From Betaproteobacteria bacterium (GTDB lineage Bacteria; Pseudomonadota; Gammaproteobacteria; Burkholderiales; Burkholderiaceae_E): a DNA stretch of 50,574 nucleotides. Below are positions 42,553 through 50,214 of this stretch, one piece after another (position 1 is the first letter of the stretch; the number at the start of each line of letters is the position of its first letter). Position numbers and translations under genes: made by a program. A model generated the notes under the pieces. That model saw only the letters and a program-made list of their open reading frames with translations, did no database searches and was not told the DNA's origin. The DNA is taken from positions 1 through 50,574 of the forward strand of contig VGHA01000013.1 in NCBI GenBank assembly GCA_016868375.1, read 5' to 3'.

Positions 42553-43344
42553 ATGTCAACGAGTGCGATGAAATCCTCCGAGTCAACTGCCCGTATGGTC
42601 TCCAAGCGCTCGCCGGCAATCGTCAAACGCGCTTCGGGCCCGCCCAAACGCAGCGCTGGTGCGGCAAAGCGCTCCCCCGGCGCTGCAAAGCGGCCTGCAA
42701 GCCTCGCCAGCCGGCTGGCAACCGCCCTCGAGGCCGACATCGTGTCCGGGCGGCTGCGGCCTGGCACCCGTCTTGACGAGCAGGCGCTTGCGCGCCGTTT
42801 CAAAGCGTCTCGAACACCGGTTCGCGAGGCGCTGCGGCAGCTCGAGTCGCGCGGCATGGTCGAAAACCGGCCGAGGCAGGGGGCGCAGGTCATGCAGCTC
42901 AGCCTTGCCTCGCTCATTGAAATGTTCGAAACCATGGCCTGGCTCGAAGCGGCCTGCGCAAGCCTTGCCGCGCGTCGGCACACGCAGGTCGACCGTGACG
43001 CGATTCAGGCTGCGCACGAGGCCTGCGTCAGTGCGCAGCAGGCCCTCGACCCCGCCGCGTTTTATCGCGCCAACACGCAGTGGCATGAAGCGCTCTACGC
43101 CGCCAGCCAAAACCGCTATCTGGAGCAGGAAACGCTGCTGCTCCGCAATCGGCTTGAGCCGTATCGGCGCGCGATCACCTTCCACGAGGGGCTCATGTCC
43201 CTGTCGGTTCAGGAGCACCAGAGAATCGCAGAGGCCATCTTTGCCATGGATGAAGCCCGCGCCATGAGCGAAATGCGGGGCCATCTCGATACGCTCCGAA
43301 ACGACGCGGTCCGTACCTACGGGGCTCTGCTGCGTACCGAGTGA
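42553..43344 (+). CDS. GntR family transcriptional regulator (FCD domain)
   Basis: A 263-residue FadR-type regulator. Residues 1-50 are a basic, low-complexity tail with KRSAGAAKRSPGAAKRPA. The winged helix follows (LRPGTRLDEQALARRFKASRTPVREALRQLE, about 75-105), then an FCD ligand-binding domain with metal-type histidines (ANTQWHEALYAAS, EEHQRIAEAI-like). The ATG at 42553 is the first after the palindromic region; 42568 is possible. Divergent from the importer operon, so probably its repressor. It ends in a clear terminator. Confidence 0.9.
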   Translation: MSTSAMKSSESTARMVSKRSPAIVKRASGPPKRSAGAAKRSPGAAKRPASLASRLATALEADIVSGRLRPGTRLDEQALARRFKASRTPVREALRQLESRGMVENRPRQGAQVMQLSLASLIEMFETMAWLEAACASLAARRHTQVDRDAIQAAHEACVSAQQALDPAAFYRANTQWHEALYAASQNRYLEQETLLLRNRLEPYRRAITFHEGLMSLSVQEHQRIAEAIFAMDEARAMSEMRGHLDTLRNDAVRTYGALLRTE

Positions 43345-43372
43345 GCCAGGCCCTGCGTGCCTGGCGCTTTTG
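43345..43372 (+). terminator. Rho-independent-type terminator after gntR
   Basis: GCCAGGC (43345-43351) and GCCTGGC (43359-43365) form a perfect 7-pair stem with a 7-base loop, followed by GCTTTT. It begins directly after the gntR stop codon. Confidence 0.65.
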
Positions 43373-43408
43373 GCGCTATCCTTGCGGGCAACAGGAGGAG
43401 CGCGGTTC

Positions 43409-44335
43409 ATGGGAAAGCTTGCCGTTGCGGCGAAAATCACGCACGTGCCCAGCATGGTTCTGAGCGAACAGCCTGGACCCAGGCAGGGCAGCCGCCAGGA
43501 CGCCATCGATGGGCATCGGGAAATCGGTCGCCGCTGCCGAGAGGCGGGCGTGGACACGCTGGTGGTTTTCGACACCCACTGGCTGGTCAACGCCAACTAT
43601 CACATCAACTGCGCCGCGCATTTCAAGGGCGACTACACCAGCAATGAACTTCCTCACTTCATCAGCTGGATGGCCTTCGATGCGCCCGGTAACCCGGAGC
43701 TCGGACACCTGCTCGCCCGGGTATGCAACGAGTGGGGCGTGGAAACGCTGGCGCATGATCGTACGTCGCTCAATCCCGAATACGGCACACTGGTCCCGCT
43801 TCGCTACATGAACGCTGATCAGCATTTTCGTGTCGTGTCGGTGTCAGCGCTGTGCATGGCGCACTACCTTGATGACAGCGCACGTCTCGGATGGGCCATG
43901 CGACGCGCCGTTGAGGAGCACTATCCTGGAACCGTTGCGTTTCTGGCCAGCGGTTCGCTGTCGCATCGGTTCGCTCAGAACGGGCTTGCGCCCGAATACG
44001 CATTCCGGATCTGGAGCCCTTTTCTTGAGCAGCTTGATCGCCAGGTGCTCAGGATGTGGTCGGCGCGGGAATGGGCAGATTTTTGCGACATGCTGCCCGA
44101 GTACGCGGCCAAGGGTCATGGCGAAGGATTCATGCACGACACGGCGATGCTGCTCGGCGCGCTTGGCTGGAAAGCGTACGACGGCGCGCTTGAGGTCATC
44201 ACACCGTATTTTGCCGCCAGCGGCACCGGGCAGATCAACGCGCTGTTTGAGGTAACGCCGCAATCGGGTACGCGTATCCCGCAAGCTCGGGCAAGTCGCG
44301 CCGAGGGCTACACGGCTATTCACGAGAGGCTTTGA
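43409..44335 (+). CDS. hpaD: 3,4-dihydroxyphenylacetate 2,3-dioxygenase (LigB-type extradiol)
   Basis: A 308-residue class III extradiol dioxygenase very similar to HpaD/HpcB. MGKLAVAAKITHVPSM opens the protein, followed by GVDTLVVFDTHWLVNANYHI, with histidine iron ligands, SNELPHFI, EYGTLVPLRYM, ASGSLSHRF and GEGFMHDTAMLLGALGW. It cleaves homoprotocatechuate at the meta position to 5-carboxymethyl-2-hydroxymuconic semialdehyde. AGGAGG lies 10 bases before the ATG. One base separates it from hpaF. Other hpa genes (E, G, H, I) are not in the window. Confidence 0.93.
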   Translation: MGKLAVAAKITHVPSMVLSEQPGPRQGSRQDAIDGHREIGRRCREAGVDTLVVFDTHWLVNANYHINCAAHFKGDYTSNELPHFISWMAFDAPGNPELGHLLARVCNEWGVETLAHDRTSLNPEYGTLVPLRYMNADQHFRVVSVSALCMAHYLDDSARLGWAMRRAVEEHYPGTVAFLASGSLSHRFAQNGLAPEYAFRIWSPFLEQLDRQVLRMWSAREWADFCDMLPEYAAKGHGEGFMHDTAMLLGALGWKAYDGALEVITPYFAASGTGQINALFEVTPQSGTRIPQARASRAEGYTAIHERL

Positions 44336-44336
44336 G

Positions 44337-44768
44337 ATGCCGCATCTGGTGCTGCTTTACACCGGTCAACTTGATCAGGAAGTTGCCGTCGGGTCGCTGT
44401 GCCGGCAGCTTGCTGACGCCATGCTTGCTGCGCGCGACGAGGACGGCAAGCCAGTGTTTCCTCCGGGGGGCACGCGGGTGCTTGCCTATCCCGCGCCGCA
44501 TTACGCCGTCGCCGATGACGGCACAGCGGGTCGCGCTGCGGGCGGCACCGGCGATTACGCGTTTGTGTACCTGACTCTTCGAATGGCCAGCGGCCGCACG
44601 TCAGCGACTCAGCAAAGGGTAGGCCAGTCGCTGCTCGACGTGGTCAAAACATTCGTCGAACCGGTGATGGCCCGCCGACACATCGGCATCACGCTGCAGA
44701 TCGATGTCGGTGCTGAAGTGTTCGACGCCAAGCACAGCAACATCCATCCGCTGTTTCGCCCTGCCTGA
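44337..44768 (+). CDS. hpaF: 5-carboxymethyl-2-hydroxymuconate delta-isomerase
   Basis: A 143-residue tautomerase-superfamily enzyme starting MPHLVLLYTG, with Pro2 as the expected catalytic base. A mid-block TGDYAFVYLTLRMASGRTS and a C-terminal HIGITLQIDVGAEVFDAKHSNIH fit CHMI. It isomerises the homoprotocatechuate meta-cleavage acid. Directly after hpaD; the stop overlaps the GAGGAG site of the class II aldolase gene, so the three genes form one operon. Confidence 0.9.
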   Translation: MPHLVLLYTGQLDQEVAVGSLCRQLADAMLAARDEDGKPVFPPGGTRVLAYPAPHYAVADDGTAGRAAGGTGDYAFVYLTLRMASGRTSATQQRVGQSLLDVVKTFVEPVMARRHIGITLQIDVGAEVFDAKHSNIHPLFRPA

Positions 44769-44778
44769 GGAGCCCTGC

Positions 44779-45567
44779 ATGTTCCCGCGTCCCCAGCCCA
44801 GCGTTGCCTCGCTTGAATCGCGCGTGCATCCCGACGAATGGCAGGCCCGGCTTCAGCTGGCCGCGTGCTATCGGGTGTTTGCCATGCTTGGCTGGACCGA
44901 GATGATTTACAACCACATCACGGTGCGGGTGCCTGAGTCCGCTTCGGGGGCTGACCGGCACTTTCTGATCAACCCTTTCGGACTCCATTACGCAGAGGTC
45001 ACCGCGAGCAATCTGGTGAAAATTGATCTGCAGGGCAACGTGCTAGATGGGTCGGCGTACAAGGTCAACCCGGCCGGGTTCGTGGTGCATGCCACCGTAC
45101 ACACCGGTATCGCGCACGCTCACTGTGTCATGCATACCCACACCACCGCGGGGGTGGCGGTGGCGTCGCTGCAAAGCGGGCTTTCGCAAAGCAACTTTTA
45201 TTCAGCACAGTTGCACGACATGGTGGCCTACCATAACTTTGAAGGCATCACCATTCATCCGGACGAGGGCCCAAGAATGATCGCGAGCATTGGCAACAAG
45301 CCCGCTGTCATTCTGCGTAATCATGGGCTTCTTACCTGGGGGCAGTCCTTGCCACAGGCCTTTGTCATTTTGTGGACGCTACAGCGTGCCTGCGAAATTC
45401 AACTGGCCACGCAAAGCATGGGAGCACCCCTTCCGGTTCCCGAGGCCATTGCCGCGCGCTGCACCCACGATGCGTTGCAGTTCAACCCCTCGCTGGGTGC
45501 CGGTGAAGACGTGTTCGAAGCGATGGTTCGCCGAATGGATGTGAGCGACCCCGGCTGGCGTCGCTGA
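44779..45567 (+). CDS. Class II aldolase/adducin family protein
   Basis: A 262-residue class II aldolase fold protein. LGWTEMIYNHITVRVP contains the first conserved His region, HTHTTAGVAVASLQSG has the zinc-binding HxH, and AVILRNHGLLTWG the third ligand. GAGGAG lies 6 bases before the ATG at 44779. In the hpa context it may cleave or decarboxylate a downstream intermediate, taking a place like HpaI or HpaG, but family members also include epimerases and enzymes of unknown role. Confidence 0.88.
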   Translation: MFPRPQPSVASLESRVHPDEWQARLQLAACYRVFAMLGWTEMIYNHITVRVPESASGADRHFLINPFGLHYAEVTASNLVKIDLQGNVLDGSAYKVNPAGFVVHATVHTGIAHAHCVMHTHTTAGVAVASLQSGLSQSNFYSAQLHDMVAYHNFEGITIHPDEGPRMIASIGNKPAVILRNHGLLTWGQSLPQAFVILWTLQRACEIQLATQSMGAPLPVPEAIAARCTHDALQFNPSLGAGEDVFEAMVRRMDVSDPGWRR

Positions 45568-45579
45568 CAGCGGCAGGCC

Positions 45580-45795
45580 TCAGAGCGAAAGCGTATCCGG
45601 CGACTCGGCTTCTTCAACAGGCATTTCGCAATCGCGAATCAGCTTTGAGATCAGCGCACGATCGCCAAGATGATGGGCAAGTGCCAGCGTGAGCTTGGCC
45701 AGAAATACGGTTTCCTGAGCCGGGCCGACTCGATCGATTGCTTCGGCCAGTTCGTCGTAGATGTCTTCGAGATCCGACAGGGGAAGGGCAGTCAC
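45580..45795 (-). CDS. DUF2783 small protein
   Basis: A 71-residue protein starting at GTG with GGAG 6 bases upstream. The block LSDLEDIYDELAEAIDRVG...ETVFLAKLTLALAHHLGD is characteristic of DUF2783, predicted all-helical. It follows the MhpA-like monooxygenase gene by 15 bases on the same strand, the association usual for this family. Function unknown; perhaps an accessory or stabilising partner of the hydroxylase. Confidence 0.8.
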   Translation of the reverse strand: MTALPLSDLEDIYDELAEAIDRVGPAQETVFLAKLTLALAHHLGDRALISKLIRDCEMPVEEAESPDTLSL

Positions 45796-45810
45796 GGCAA
45801 GCTCCGGGGG

Positions 45811-47565
45811 TCAGACAACGGCTTCAGCAGGCTGGCGCTGTGCCTTGGCCTGCGACGCTGCACGGCATAGCGCCTTGTTCACCACCTGTGCAACCCGGGT
45901 TGGCGCACCGGCGCACCAGCGCGCGGCAACGTGCTGATCGGGACGCAGTACGTAAACCGCGCCCTGGGTTGCGCCCCATGCCGCGTGAACACGGCCAAGG
46001 GGATCGTCCATCACCGCGTCCACCGATGCCGGGACCCGTGTGTCCTCGGAGCGGCGAATCAGTATCAGTCGAACCGGTATGTTGTCGGCGCGAAGCGCCT
46101 TCAGATCGTCAGCGAGCGCAGGCGTCACCGACTGAGCGTCTCCGAAGACAAGCACCTGGAACCCGGGGCCGAATGCATCGAACAGCCAGCCGCGCGATGG
46201 GGCGTCGGGATTGATGCAGACGTTACGTGCGGGGGCACCTGGTCGCGGCCCCGCTTCAAATTTCGCCTCGCTGGGATCCACCGTGGTCAGTGCGCTGTCG
46301 GCGTAGTCAATCGGCTTCGAGGTGCGCCAGTGCAGCAACGGTCGCGTGAAGTCATGATGGACCGATAGCTGCAGAACGGCATCGCGAAGAATACGGAAAC
46401 CGCGAGACGGCGGTGTCATCATGCGCGTGCTGCGCGCGGCCTCGAAGCAGATCTGCTTCGCATCAGCCAGACGCTCGTCGGTATAGCTGTCGAGAATGGC
46501 AGGCGAAGCGAATCCGCGAATCACGCTGGCAAGTTTCCAGGACAGATTGTTGCCGTCCTGCACGCCGGTGTTGACCCCGCGTACCCCGAACACTGGCAAC
46601 AGGTGCGCCGCATCGCCGCAATACAGCACGCGCCCGTGGTTATAGCGCGCAAGGCTCAGCGTGTTGGGTTTGTAGAGCGTGACCCATTCGATTTCCCAGG
46701 GAAGATCGGCGCCGATGTAATCGAGGTGGGCCTGCACATGCGAGCGCAGTCGCGCCGGTTCAAGCGCTTCCTCATCGCTGACATCGTCGGGCACCTGATA
46801 GTCGAGTCGCCAGATGCCATAAGGTGCCTTGTGCAGCAGCACCGCATAACCGGGGAGCCAGGGCGGGTCGAAATAACACCGCCGCCCGGTGGGCGCGCCA
46901 AGCGGTACACGAAAATCAATAATGGCGAACCGGCCGGTGTAGGAGCGACCTTCGAACCGCAGATTTTGCAGCCGCCGGATCGCAGACCGGGCGCCATCGC
47001 CGGCCACCAGCCAGTCGCAGCTGAGATCGTATTCGCCTTCAGGCGTATCCAGGCGCAGACGTACGCCCGAGGCATCGCTGGCAAGTTCAACCACCTTGGT
47101 CTGCCAGCGCACTTCAATGCCCATGCGCTCGGCCTGATCGAGGAGCACTTTCTCCATCACGTTTTGCGGCTGGTTGGTCATGGGCGCGAAGCGGTCATCG
47201 ACCGAGCCGGGTACCTGGAGCTCATGGACCATGTGGCCCCGATAGAAGCTGCGTCCCTTTTCCCAGAGCAATGCGCCTTTGAGCAAGGCATCCGAGGCGC
47301 CCACCTGCTCAAAAATCTCAAGCGTGCGGCGCGTGAAGGCCACTGCCCGGCTGCCGCCGCACACCTGCGCTTCCGCTTCAATGACGATGGGGCGCGCGCC
47401 GTTTCGAGCCAGATCGAGCGCGACCAGCAGGCCATTGGGCCCCGCCCCCACCACAACGACGGGATGCTGATTGCGTTCGCCTCGCATCTCGGGCGGACTG
47501 ACGAAGGGGTGGATCTGATAACTGAAGTAGCTGGAGCGCTGCGGTGTCAGATCAGGCTGATGCAT
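45811..47565 (-). CDS. FAD-dependent aromatic hydroxylase (MhpA-like)
   Basis: A 584-residue class A flavin monooxygenase. The FAD motif is VVVVGAGPNGLLVALDLAR (residues 36-54), then SRAVAFTRRTLEIFE, DWLVAGDGARSAIR and GDAAHLLPVFGVRGVNTGVQDGNNLSWKLA. The C-terminal 130 residues form the thioredoxin-like domain of the 3-(3-hydroxyphenyl)propionate/phenol hydroxylase branch. AAGGA is 9 bases before the ATG. It would ortho-hydroxylate a phenolic acid to a catechol, which suits an extradiol pathway such as hpaD nearby. Substrate not proven. Confidence 0.9.
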   Translation of the reverse strand: MHQPDLTPQRSSYFSYQIHPFVSPPEMRGERNQHPVVVVGAGPNGLLVALDLARNGARPIVIEAEAQVCGGSRAVAFTRRTLEIFEQVGASDALLKGALLWEKGRSFYRGHMVHELQVPGSVDDRFAPMTNQPQNVMEKVLLDQAERMGIEVRWQTKVVELASDASGVRLRLDTPEGEYDLSCDWLVAGDGARSAIRRLQNLRFEGRSYTGRFAIIDFRVPLGAPTGRRCYFDPPWLPGYAVLLHKAPYGIWRLDYQVPDDVSDEEALEPARLRSHVQAHLDYIGADLPWEIEWVTLYKPNTLSLARYNHGRVLYCGDAAHLLPVFGVRGVNTGVQDGNNLSWKLASVIRGFASPAILDSYTDERLADAKQICFEAARSTRMMTPPSRGFRILRDAVLQLSVHHDFTRPLLHWRTSKPIDYADSALTTVDPSEAKFEAGPRPGAPARNVCINPDAPSRGWLFDAFGPGFQVLVFGDAQSVTPALADDLKALRADNIPVRLILIRRSEDTRVPASVDAVMDDPLGRVHAAWGATQGAVYVLRPDQHVAARWCAGAPTRVAQVVNKALCRAASQAKAQRQPAEAVV

Positions 47566-47681
47566 GACGGTGAATCCTTGAGACGTTGGGCCGGGCAGGT
47601 GGAGCCAGGAGGTTGTCTATACGCCAGTCTAACGCTGCTCGAGCGGGTTCCCAAGACTGGTCTGCTACCCGTGCGCGCTCG

Positions 47682-48242
47682 ATGGAAGCGCTCCTTATCT
47701 CGATTGGTATCGTAGCCCTCGCAGAGATCGGCGACAAAACCCAACTGCTTACGCTTGTCCTGGCGGCCCGCTATCGCAAGCCCTGGCCCATCGTGGCCGG
47801 TATCTTTGTCGCGACCCTGATCAACCATGGGGTGGCCGGCGCATTGGGCGCCTGGTTGACGTCGGTCATCGGCCCGTCGGCGATGCGCTGGGTGTTGGGT
47901 CTGTCCTTCCTTGCCATGGCGGCCTGGATGCTGATTCCTGACAAGCTCGATGACGACACAGGAACGTCGCGGCGCATAGGCGGCGTATTCCTCAGTACCG
48001 CTGTTCTTTTCTTTTTTGTCGAGATTGGCGATAAGACCCAGATTGCCACGGTGGCGCTTGCGGCGCGCTTCGATTCGCTGATCGCCGTGGTGCTTGGCAC
48101 CACGATTGGCATGATGCTCGCGAACGCGCCAGTCGCCTTCTTTGGTGAGGCGATTGCCAAGCGGCTGCCGGTTCGGCTCGTGCACAAGGTGGCTGCCGCC
48201 GTTTTCGCAGCGCTTGGTATTGGCGTGCTGGTAACCGGTTAG
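47682..48242 (+). CDS. TMEM165/Gdt1 (UPF0016) family Mn2+/Ca2+ transporter
   Basis: A 186-residue membrane protein with two internal repeats, each carrying the metal-binding signature EIGDKTQ (about residues 14-20 and 121-127). Members export manganese or exchange Ca/Mn for protons. The ATG at 47682 starts directly on the first hydrophobic helix; the longer frame reads through the leader. It is divergent from the MhpA-like gene and ends two bases before the Rieske beta-subunit gene stop on the other strand. No Mn riboswitch core was seen upstream. Confidence 0.88.
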   Translation: MEALLISIGIVALAEIGDKTQLLTLVLAARYRKPWPIVAGIFVATLINHGVAGALGAWLTSVIGPSAMRWVLGLSFLAMAAWMLIPDKLDDDTGTSRRIGGVFLSTAVLFFFVEIGDKTQIATVALAARFDSLIAVVLGTTIGMMLANAPVAFFGEAIAKRLPVRLVHKVAAAVFAALGIGVLVTG

Positions 48243-48244
48243 GG

Positions 48245-48733
48245 TTAGATCGGATAGATGATCGAGTTAGGGATCATTTCCGAATCGTAGATGCATTCGC
48301 GCACGGCAAACTTGAGCCCGGCGGGTGTCCGCACCACCACATCGAGCGTACGCCCCACATTGAACACCGTCGTCGCCTCAGACAACTTGGTGCGAAACAC
48401 CGCGTAGTTGGCCTCGCAGCGCCACCGGTCGGCAGCCGCTTCGCGAATCACCGGCGTTCCCACCACGTGCCTTTGGTAGTACGGATCGTGGAACAGCGTT
48501 TCTTTGATGCCATAAACACGATCACGCAGCATGCCCTTGCTGGTCAGAGACAACGTGGCCAGCGGGAAGCCCCGCTCATGATTTTCGCGAGGCTGAACGC
48601 GGTAAACACATTCATCGGTGAAGAATTCAGGCCACAAATCCCAATTACCGGAATCGGCGGCGCTCGCGTAATCGGCATACAACTGGTTGATGGCAAACCA
48701 GTCTTCGAAATTGATGGGGGCAGGGGAACTCAT
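48245..48733 (-). CDS. Aromatic-ring-hydroxylating dioxygenase beta subunit
   Basis: A 162-residue NTF2/SnoaL-fold beta subunit. INQLYADYASAADSGNWDLWPEFFTDECVYRV and the C-terminal KFAVRECIYDSEMIPNSIIYPI are typical of small subunits such as NagH/AndAd. It has a structural role in the hexameric oxygenase. It follows the alpha subunit gene by 13 bases on the same strand. Confidence 0.92.
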   Translation of the reverse strand: MSSPAPINFEDWFAINQLYADYASAADSGNWDLWPEFFTDECVYRVQPRENHERGFPLATLSLTSKGMLRDRVYGIKETLFHDPYYQRHVVGTPVIREAAADRWRCEANYAVFRTKLSEATTVFNVGRTLDVVVRTPAGLKFAVRECIYDSEMIPNSIIYPI

Positions 48734-48746
48734 AGGGGGCTCGCAA

Positions 48747-50006
48747 TCAGCTTTCGATGACGTTGCGCCAGTAGCGGTACATGCCGCGAATCAGCGTTTC
48801 CGTCACCATGTGTTCGGTGTCACCGACCTCGCGCCCCCCCAGTTCAGCGACAGCCCGGTGAAAGGGCTTGCTTTCGAACGCCTGTTGCGAAAATTCGATG
48901 ACCTCGCCATCATCGGCCGAGACGAACCCAGCCGGACCGAACAGATTGGCCTGGCGCAGGCGCCGCTCGGTCATTTCCTCGGTGTCGTCTTCAAATCCAA
49001 AATGTGTCCAGACGAAGTCGAAACTGCCATGGCCGTTGGGTTGGATGTGCCGGGTTGAAACGCTGTTGACCTGCTGCTGCAGGATGACGCTGGGAAAAAT
49101 GGTGGTCATCACGGCCGTGGGCTCGCCCCACCAGGGTTCATGCACGATATCGAGAAAGCTCGGGTCATTGAGCTTCATCGACTCTTTGAAACTCGAGACC
49201 TGGGTGACCTGTTCGGATTTCCCGATAGCACCGCGGGTACTGATCATCGCCGCATGGCGGTGGCGATCGTCCATGCGAAGTTGCGATTTGTTGTCAGCGC
49301 GCCAGAGGCCGAAGGTGACAAACCAGGTGTGCAGCAGCCCTGGATGATAGGGGTCCTTGATGTTTTCCTGCATCAGCTTCCAGTTGCCTGGAATGCGCTG
49401 GCGGTTATAGCCAAGGATCTTGAGCGCCCGCCCGTTAAACAGGCGGTCGAAATAGCCCAGGATGGTGGGCCCCAGAAAATCCTCGAATGATTCAACCGAG
49501 TGATCAAACGATGCGAACACCACGCCGCCGCGCCTCGCCACCTTGAGCTTGGTCAGACTGTGCTCAGCGGTGGTGAAGTCGGCGGGCATCCCGCCCTGCA
49601 CTTCGTTGCCCTGGCGCACGCCGCGGCGAAAGGGAACGCCCTGCAGGTCACCGCCCAGGGAGTAGCTCCATTGGTGATAGGGGCAGACAAACTCTTTGCG
49701 GCTGCCGTGCCGCTCGCGGCAGAAGCGCATGCCGCGGTGCGCGCACACGTTTTCAACGACATGGATGTCGCCCTTGAGGTCGCGCGCAAGAATGACTGAG
49801 CGCTCGCCGATCGCCGTGCGTTTGAAGTCACCCGGGTTGGGTACTTCGGCTTCAAGCCCCACGTAGCACCAGTGAGCTTTGTAAAAGAAGCGCTCGAGCT
49901 CGCGGCGATAGAGTTCCTGGCTGGTGTAGGCCAGAAACGGAATCCGGTGCGTACCGTCTGCTTCCCAGCGCACCGTATCGGGAAAGGTGGTGAGTGCCTC
50001 ACCCAT
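48747..50006 (-). CDS. Rieske oxygenase alpha subunit (salicylate 5-hydroxylase/anthranilate dioxygenase-like)
   Basis: A 419-residue large oxygenase subunit. The Rieske cluster is bound by C88, H90 (CAHRG) and C108, H111 (CPYH). The mononuclear iron ligands are in ENIKDPYHPGLLHTW (H221, H226, with bridging D218). The whole chain resembles NagG/AndAc: HWCYVGLEAEVPNPGDFKR near the start and a C-terminus ending LIRGMYRYWRNVIE. AGGAGA is 7 bases before the ATG. It hydroxylates or dihydroxylates a benzoate derivative such as salicylate or anthranilate. Ferredoxin and reductase partners are not in the window. Confidence 0.93.
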   Translation of the reverse strand: MGEALTTFPDTVRWEADGTHRIPFLAYTSQELYRRELERFFYKAHWCYVGLEAEVPNPGDFKRTAIGERSVILARDLKGDIHVVENVCAHRGMRFCRERHGSRKEFVCPYHQWSYSLGGDLQGVPFRRGVRQGNEVQGGMPADFTTAEHSLTKLKVARRGGVVFASFDHSVESFEDFLGPTILGYFDRLFNGRALKILGYNRQRIPGNWKLMQENIKDPYHPGLLHTWFVTFGLWRADNKSQLRMDDRHRHAAMISTRGAIGKSEQVTQVSSFKESMKLNDPSFLDIVHEPWWGEPTAVMTTIFPSVILQQQVNSVSTRHIQPNGHGSFDFVWTHFGFEDDTEEMTERRLRQANLFGPAGFVSADDGEVIEFSQQAFESKPFHRAVAELGGREVGDTEHMVTETLIRGMYRYWRNVIES

Positions 50007-50019
50007 GCGGAATCTCCTG

Positions 50020-50034
50020 TTGCAATCTATGCAA
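50020..50034. promoter_or_regulatory. Inverted repeat upstream of the Rieske operon
   Basis: TTGCA-ATCTA-TGCAA lies 13 bases upstream of the Rieske alpha start. A neighbouring hairpin (GGCGCG-C-GGTG / CACC-A-CGCGCC, 50045-50069) is also present. Both may be regulatory in this divergent region. TTGCA/TGCAA halves also occur at 42493-42504, with different spacing. Confidence 0.35.
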
Positions 50035-50214
50035 ATGATAGCGGGGCGCGCGGTGGTTCACCACGCGCCGCACGCCTGGCGCGGGAGTCGTCAGCCGTCG
50101 AGGCGGGTGCCAGACGCTTTGGCGGCCGCACATCGACGGTTGGTCAGAGGCGGCAGCTACGGATACCATCGGATCTTATCCGGAAAGGAATCCCCAACTT
50201 TTGGAGCGGCAGCG

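Noticed and set aside
42583..43596. A 337-codon minus-strand open frame across gntR and hpaD
   Set aside because: Covers two confident genes on the other strand and has no homology signal.
47566..47681. yybP-ykoY manganese riboswitch before the Gdt1 gene
   Set aside because: I looked for the conserved GGGGAGTAGC and related core bases and did not find them; only a CCAGTCT/AGACTGG inverted repeat (47624-47660) is present.
46603..47715. A 370-codon plus-strand open frame opposite the MhpA-like hydroxylase
   Set aside because: It is antisense to a protein with clear FAD motifs; long shadow frames are expected at this GC content.
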